Shown: piece by piece, positions 5,229-8,265 of the stretch
Layout of the letters: the number at the start of each line of letters is the position of its first letter
How positions within the stretch are numbered: position 1 is the stretch's first letter
NCBI GenBank assembly: GCA_955652075.1
Contig: CATPAS010000285.1
Location: forward strand, 1 to 8,265
Source of the DNA: an uncultured Gaiellaceae bacterium
GTDB lineage: Bacteria > Actinomycetota > Thermoleophilia > Gaiellales > Gaiellaceae
Reading direction: 5' to 3'
Length of the DNA stretch: 8,265 bases
Notes under the pieces: model-generated
The model's input: the letters and a program-made list of their open reading frames with translations, nothing else
Databases searched by the model: none
What the model was told of the DNA's origin: nothing
Translations under genes and position numbers: made by a program

Positions 5229-6539
5229 CTAACCGTCGACGCGATCGATGTGCGCGCCGAGCGCGCGCAGGCGTTCGTCGATTCGCTCGTAGCCCTTGTC
5301 GATCTGGTACACCGCGCCGATCGTCGACGACCCTTCGGCGCAAAGGCTCGCGAGCAGCATCGCCATGCCGGCACGAATGTCGGGGCTCTCCATCCGCTGC
5401 CCGCGCAGCTTGGCGGGACCGGTGACGACCGCACGGTGGGGGTCGCAGAGAATGATGCGAGCGCCCATGCTCACGAGCTTGTCCGTGAAGAACAGACGGT
5501 TCTCGAACATCTTCTCGAACATGAGGATCGTGCCTTGCGCCTGAGTCGCGACCGTGAGGGCGACCGAGGTGAGGTCGGACGGGAAGGCCGGCCACGGCCC
5601 GTCCTCGATCTTGGGAACGTGACCGCCGAGGTCGTCCTGCACGACAAGCTCCTGGCGCGGCGGCACGCGCACCGAGTCATCCCCGCGCTCGACCTGGACG
5701 CCGAACTTCTCGAAGCCGTGCAGGATCGACACGAGGTCGGCCTGCTTGACACCGTCGATCGACACGTCGCCGCCGGTGATCGCGGCGAGGCCGATGAAGC
5801 TGCCGACCTCGATGTGATCCGGCCCGATCTCCCATTCGCCGCCGCCCAGCGACTCCACGCCGTGGATGCGCAGCACGTTCGACTCGATGCCCTCGATCTG
5901 CGCGCCCAGCGAGATGAGGAAGCGGCAGAGGTCCTGGACGTGAGGCTCGCAGGCGCCATTGCCGATGACGGTCTCGCCGGGCGTGAGCGTGGCCGCCATC
6001 ACCGCGTTCTCGGTCGCCATCACGCTCGCCTCGTCGAGGAAGATGTGCTTGCCGCGTAGGGAGCCTCCACGTATCTCGTAGCGGCGGCCGATCTCGATCT
6101 CCGCACCCAGCTCGGCGAAGGCGTGGATGTGCGGGTCCAGCCGCCGACGACCGATCACGTCGCCGCCCGGCGGCGGTGCGCTCACGCTCCCGACACGCGC
6201 CAGTAGAGGGCCGACCAGGAGGAACGACGCGCGCATGCGGCTGCACAGCTCTTCGTCGAGCGCGTGCTTGGCCACCGTGGCGGCGCGGACCTGGACATCG
6301 TTGGGCCCGGTCCAGTCCGCCTCGGCTCCGATGTCGTTGAGGAGCTCGATCATCGTCTCGACGTCGACGATCCGCGGAACGTTGTGCAGAAGCACCGGCT
6401 CGGCCGTGAGGAGACAGGCGGCGAGGATCGGCAGGGCGCCGTTCTTGTTGCCGGACGCCCGAATGCGTCCTTGGAGCGGCCGTCCGCCCTCGATGACGAA
6501 GCTCTCGGCCGCCCGACCGATGACGGCGGTCTGGGACAT
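5229..6539 (-). CDS. murA: UDP-N-acetylglucosamine 1-carboxyvinyltransferase, Asp-type (fosfomycin-insensitive class)
   Basis: A 436-aa cytoplasmic EPSP-synthase-fold enzyme. It transfers enolpyruvate from PEP to UDP-GlcNAc, the first committed step of peptidoglycan synthesis. Lys32-Asn33 (SGNKNGALPILAA) match the Lys22/Asn23 pair of E. coli. The catalytic loop reads APPPGGDVIGRRRLDPH: residue 127 is Asp where most bacteria have the PEP/fosfomycin-reactive Cys115. Asp322 (WPAFPSDL) matches the catalytic Asp305. The C-terminal DIRAGMAMLLASLCAEG is the usual DLRA motif. Asp at the Cys position is known from Mycobacterium tuberculosis, Chlamydia and Borrelia and gives natural fosfomycin insensitivity with retained activity. 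The ATG at 6539 has no Shine-Dalgarno, and a TAGGCT box lies 6 nt upstream, suggesting a leaderless mRNA. Confidence 0.96.
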   Translation of the reverse strand: MSQTAVIGRAAESFVIEGGRPLQGRIRASGNKNGALPILAACLLTAEPVLLHNVPRIVDVETMIELLNDIGAEADWTGPNDVQVRAATVAKHALDEELCSRMRASFLLVGPLLARVGSVSAPPPGGDVIGRRRLDPHIHAFAELGAEIEIGRRYEIRGGSLRGKHIFLDEASVMATENAVMAATLTPGETVIGNGACEPHVQDLCRFLISLGAQIEGIESNVLRIHGVESLGGGEWEIGPDHIEVGSFIGLAAITGGDVSIDGVKQADLVSILHGFEKFGVQVERGDDSVRVPPRQELVVQDDLGGHVPKIEDGPWPAFPSDLTSVALTVATQAQGTILMFEKMFENRLFFTDKLVSMGARIILCDPHRAVVTGPAKLRGQRMESPDIRAGMAMLLASLCAEGSSTIGAVYQIDKGYERIDERLRALGAHIDRVDG

Positions 6540-6542
6540 CGC

Positions 6543-6553
6543 GGTAGCCTACC
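6543..6553. promoter_or_regulatory. Symmetric -10 region between murA and the HD gene
   Basis: GGTAGCCTACC is a perfect 11-bp palindrome in the 20-bp gap between the divergent starts. It reads TAGCCT on the plus strand (6545-6550, nine nt before the GTG) and TAGGCT on the minus strand (6546-6551, six nt before the murA ATG). Both fit the TAnnnT -10 pattern and both would give leaderless transcripts. No strong -35 is seen on either side. A small dyad operator is an alternative reading. Confidence 0.4.
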
Positions 6554-6559
6554 CAGGCA

Positions 6560-7144
6560 GTGGAAACGACACGAGAACGGGCCTGGGAGACGCTCACGAA
6601 GTACACGCAGAGCGACGCGCTCAGACGGCACGCGCTCGCGGTCGAGGCGTCGACCGCGTGGTACGCCAGGCACTTCGACGAAGACGAAGAGCTCTGGCGC
6701 GTCGTGGCGCTGCTGCACGACTTCGACTATGAGATCCATCCGACGCTCGACAAGCACCCGCAGGACGGGGCGGCGATCCTGCGGGAAGAGGGCTATCCGG
6801 GGGAAGTAGTCGAGGCCGTCCTGTCACACGCAGAGCATCTCGAGATGCCACGCGACACGCTGTTGAAGAAGACGCTGTTCGCCTGCGACGAGCTCTCGGG
6901 CTTCGTGCATGCGTGCGGGCTCGTGCGGCCGACGGGCCTCGATGGGCTCGAGCCCAAGTCCGTGAAGAAGAAGCTCAAGCAACCCTCGTTCGCCGCCGGC
7001 GTGCACCGCGACGAGGTGTATGCAGGCGCCGAAGGCCTCGGGATCGAGCTCGACGACCACATCCGCAACGTCGTCGAGGCGCTGCAGCCCATCGCACCGG
7101 AGCTCGGCCTACGCACCGCAGACGCCGCGGCGGAGGCATCGTGA
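6560..7144 (+). CDS. HD-domain metal-dependent phosphohydrolase-like protein
   Basis: A 194-aa cytoplasmic protein starting with GTG. HD-superfamily residues are in order: His24 (RRHALAVEA), His53-Asp54 (LLHDFDYE), His66 (HPQDGAAIL), His90 (LSHAEH) and Asp110 (CDELSGFVHA). The set is complete for a binuclear metal site. Members of this compact group are annotated as HD or HDIG hydrolases of unknown substrate, and nothing here identifies the substrate. A Lys-rich stretch VKKKLKQPSF at about 134-143 follows the domain. The gene diverges from murA by 20 bp and overlaps the VOC gene by GTGA, so the two are probably co-translated. Confidence 0.9.
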   Translation: METTRERAWETLTKYTQSDALRRHALAVEASTAWYARHFDEDEELWRVVALLHDFDYEIHPTLDKHPQDGAAILREEGYPGEVVEAVLSHAEHLEMPRDTLLKKTLFACDELSGFVHACGLVRPTGLDGLEPKSVKKKLKQPSFAAGVHRDEVYAGAEGLGIELDDHIRNVVEALQPIAPELGLRTADAAAEAS

Positions 7145-7539
7145 GCCCGCAGTTCGACTTCTTCGGCGTCGTCGTGAGCGACATGGCCCGCTCGGTCGCG
7201 TTCTACCGTCGGCTCGGCCTCGACTTTCCTGACGGCGCGGAGAACGAGCAGCACGTCGAGGCGCCGCTCCCCGGCGGCATGCGCTACGCGTTGGACACCG
7301 AGGACGTCATCCGCTCGTTCGATCCGGACTGGAAGCGGCCGACCGACGGTCACGCCGGCGGCGGAGCGTTTCGCTGCGACTCGCCGGCCGAGGTCGACCG
7401 GGTCTATGGCGAGCTGCTGTCAGCGGGCGGGTCGGCGCACAAGGAGCCGTGGGATGCGTTCTGGGGGATGCGCTACGCGCAGCTCGAGGACCCGGACGGA
7501 ACGGTGATCGATCTGTACGCGCCCCTGCCCGACAGCTAG
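7141..7539 (+). CDS. VOC (glyoxalase/bleomycin-resistance fold) family protein
   Basis: A 132-aa protein from the GTG at 7141, which overlaps the HD stop (GTGA). The N-terminus FFGVVVSDMARSVAFYRRLGLDFP is the first VOC half. The second half ends with the typical DPDGTVIDLYAPL. VOC metalloenzymes usually have a His or Gln near residue 7-9 and a Glu in the DPDGNxxEL motif. Here the first site is Phe-Phe and the second is Asp (IDLYA), so a glyoxalase-type metal site is doubtful and the protein may bind rather than convert a ligand. The frame is open further upstream, but that part is out of frame with, and inside, the HD gene. The stop shares a CTAG with the convergent aminotransferase gene. Confidence 0.9.
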   Translation: MSPQFDFFGVVVSDMARSVAFYRRLGLDFPDGAENEQHVEAPLPGGMRYALDTEDVIRSFDPDWKRPTDGHAGGGAFRCDSPAEVDRVYGELLSAGGSAHKEPWDAFWGMRYAQLEDPDGTVIDLYAPLPDS

Positions 7540-8265
7540 CCGAGCGTGCCCACAAGACGGTCGATGTCCTCCTCGCTCGTCCACCACCCGCACGACGCAC
7601 GCAGCCAACCGGTCCCGGGCAAGTCGCGCACGATCACTCCGGCGTCATAGAGTCGCGCCGCCTCCGCTGCTGCGTCGCGAGCTGGAACGAACGAGACCAG
7701 TGTGCTCTCGCCGCCCTCCGCGATGAGCTCGAAGCGCTCACGCAGTGCGCCGCGACAGATCTCCGCGAGCTCGGCGGCGCGCTCGAAACGCCAGTCGGGG
7801 GCAGAGTCAAACGCCGCCTGCAGGCCCGCGAGGCTCGGCGTCGCCAACCAGCCCGAATCGAATCGCGCTGCCCCGTCGGCGGGGACGAAGGTTCCGTCCG
7901 GCTCCAGCGACTTCTGGGCGAAGAAGCTCGGGATGCCGATGCCGAGTTGATCTGGGTCGCGGACGTACAACGCGCCGAGCGACTCCGGGCCGCAGAGCCA
8001 CTTCTGGCACGAGACCGTGTAGTAGTCGAGCTCGCCCACGTCGACCGGCATCGCGCCGACGGACTGTGCACCGTCCACGAGCAGGGGGACGCCGCTCTCG
8101 CGTTTCAGCTCGTGAACCGGCATCACCTGTCCGGTCGTCCAGAGCACGTGCGACAGCGCGAGCAGCCGCGTACGCGGCGTGATGCACGACAGGATCGCCG
8201 GAAGCGCATGTTCTGTAGGCCGCGCGGCCACTTCGGCCACTCGGACGCGCACCCCCGACACGTGC
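7536..8265 (-). CDS. Class V aminotransferase (cysteine desulfurase / isopenicillin-N epimerase-like), N-terminus beyond window
   Basis: The last 243 or so residues of a PLP-dependent fold-type I enzyme. Visible motifs are LALSHVLWTTGQVMPV, the PLP pyridine-binding LLVDGAQSVGAMPVDV (Asp and Gln), and the PLP lysine in SCQKWLCGPESLGALYV. The C-terminal LRASCGWWTSEEDIDRLV contains the carboxylate-binding Arg. These resemble the isopenicillin-N epimerase/SufS-like branch. SCQKW has Cys where many relatives have Gly. There is no obvious loop cysteine of a dedicated desulfurase in the visible part, so the substrate is open. The reading frame continues past the right window edge; the GTG at 8261 is internal, since the large-domain N-terminus is missing. 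It is convergent with the VOC gene. Confidence 0.92.
   Translation of the reverse strand, partial: HVSGVRVRVAEVAARPTEHALPAILSCITPRTRLLALSHVLWTTGQVMPVHELKRESGVPLLVDGAQSVGAMPVDVGELDYYTVSCQKWLCGPESLGALYVRDPDQLGIGIPSFFAQKSLEPDGTFVPADGAARFDSGWLATPSLAGLQAAFDSAPDWRFERAAELAEICRGALRERFELIAEGGESTLVSFVPARDAAAEAARLYDAGVIVRDLPGTGWLRASCGWWTSEEDIDRLVGTLG

Noticed and set aside
5217..5234. GGCTAG/CTAACC hairpin between S8 and murA as a bidirectional terminator
   Set aside because: Stem of six pairs with one mismatch or wobble, no T-run on either strand; too weak to call.
6913..7140. N-terminal extension of the VOC gene
   Set aside because: Open only because it overlaps the HD gene out of frame; Arg-rich and without homology. 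The GTG at 7141 gives the normal VOC N-terminus.

Overview
The window is GC-rich, densely coded bacterial chromosome. Ten protein genes are supported, with almost no intergenic space, many GTG starts and several start/stop overlaps. No rRNA, tRNA, CRISPR array or transposase gene is visible. The gene set, the leaderless-looking starts with TAnnnT boxes and the Asp-type MurA suggest a high-GC actinomycete, perhaps of the Thermoleophilia (Gaiella/Solirubrobacter-like). This placement is inference from gene content and style only.

Region 1 (1-3680, minus strand) is one apparent operon read right to left: a divergent HisB-like protein, ridA, a CCA-adding/poly(A) polymerase-type tRNA nucleotidyltransferase, pgeF (laccase-domain purine nucleoside/peptidoglycan-editing enzyme) and yggS (PLP homeostasis, cut by the window edge). 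Most junctions overlap by 1-4 nt. The exception is the cca-pgeF junction, which holds about 180 bp of nested palindromes. This stretch is bracketed by an 8-nt direct repeat that carries the cca stop on one side and the pgeF start on the other. It looks like a small non-autonomous element inserted into an ancestral ATGA stop/start overlap, and it is the most interesting feature here.

Region 2 (3681-5222, plus strand) carries a secreted subtilisin-type (S8) protease with a C-terminal fibronectin-III-like tail, divergent from the HisB-like gene.

Region 3 (5229-6539, minus strand) is murA, the first committed step of peptidoglycan synthesis. It has Asp in place of the fosfomycin-sensitive Cys.

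Region 4 (6560-7539, plus strand) is a two-gene unit, an HD-domain phosphohydrolase-like protein and a VOC-fold protein joined by a GTGA overlap. It diverges from murA across only 20 bp centred on a symmetric TAGCCTA box.

Region 5 (7536-8265, minus strand) is the C-terminal part of a class V aminotransferase. It converges on the VOC gene, and the two genes share a CTAG stop palindrome.

Functionally, RidA (reactive enamine removal) and YggS (PLP homeostasis) sit in one operon with RNA 3'-end and nucleoside or cell-wall maintenance genes. The HisB-like protein at the head of that operon has lost key metal-binding motifs, so it probably does not do the standard histidine-pathway step.
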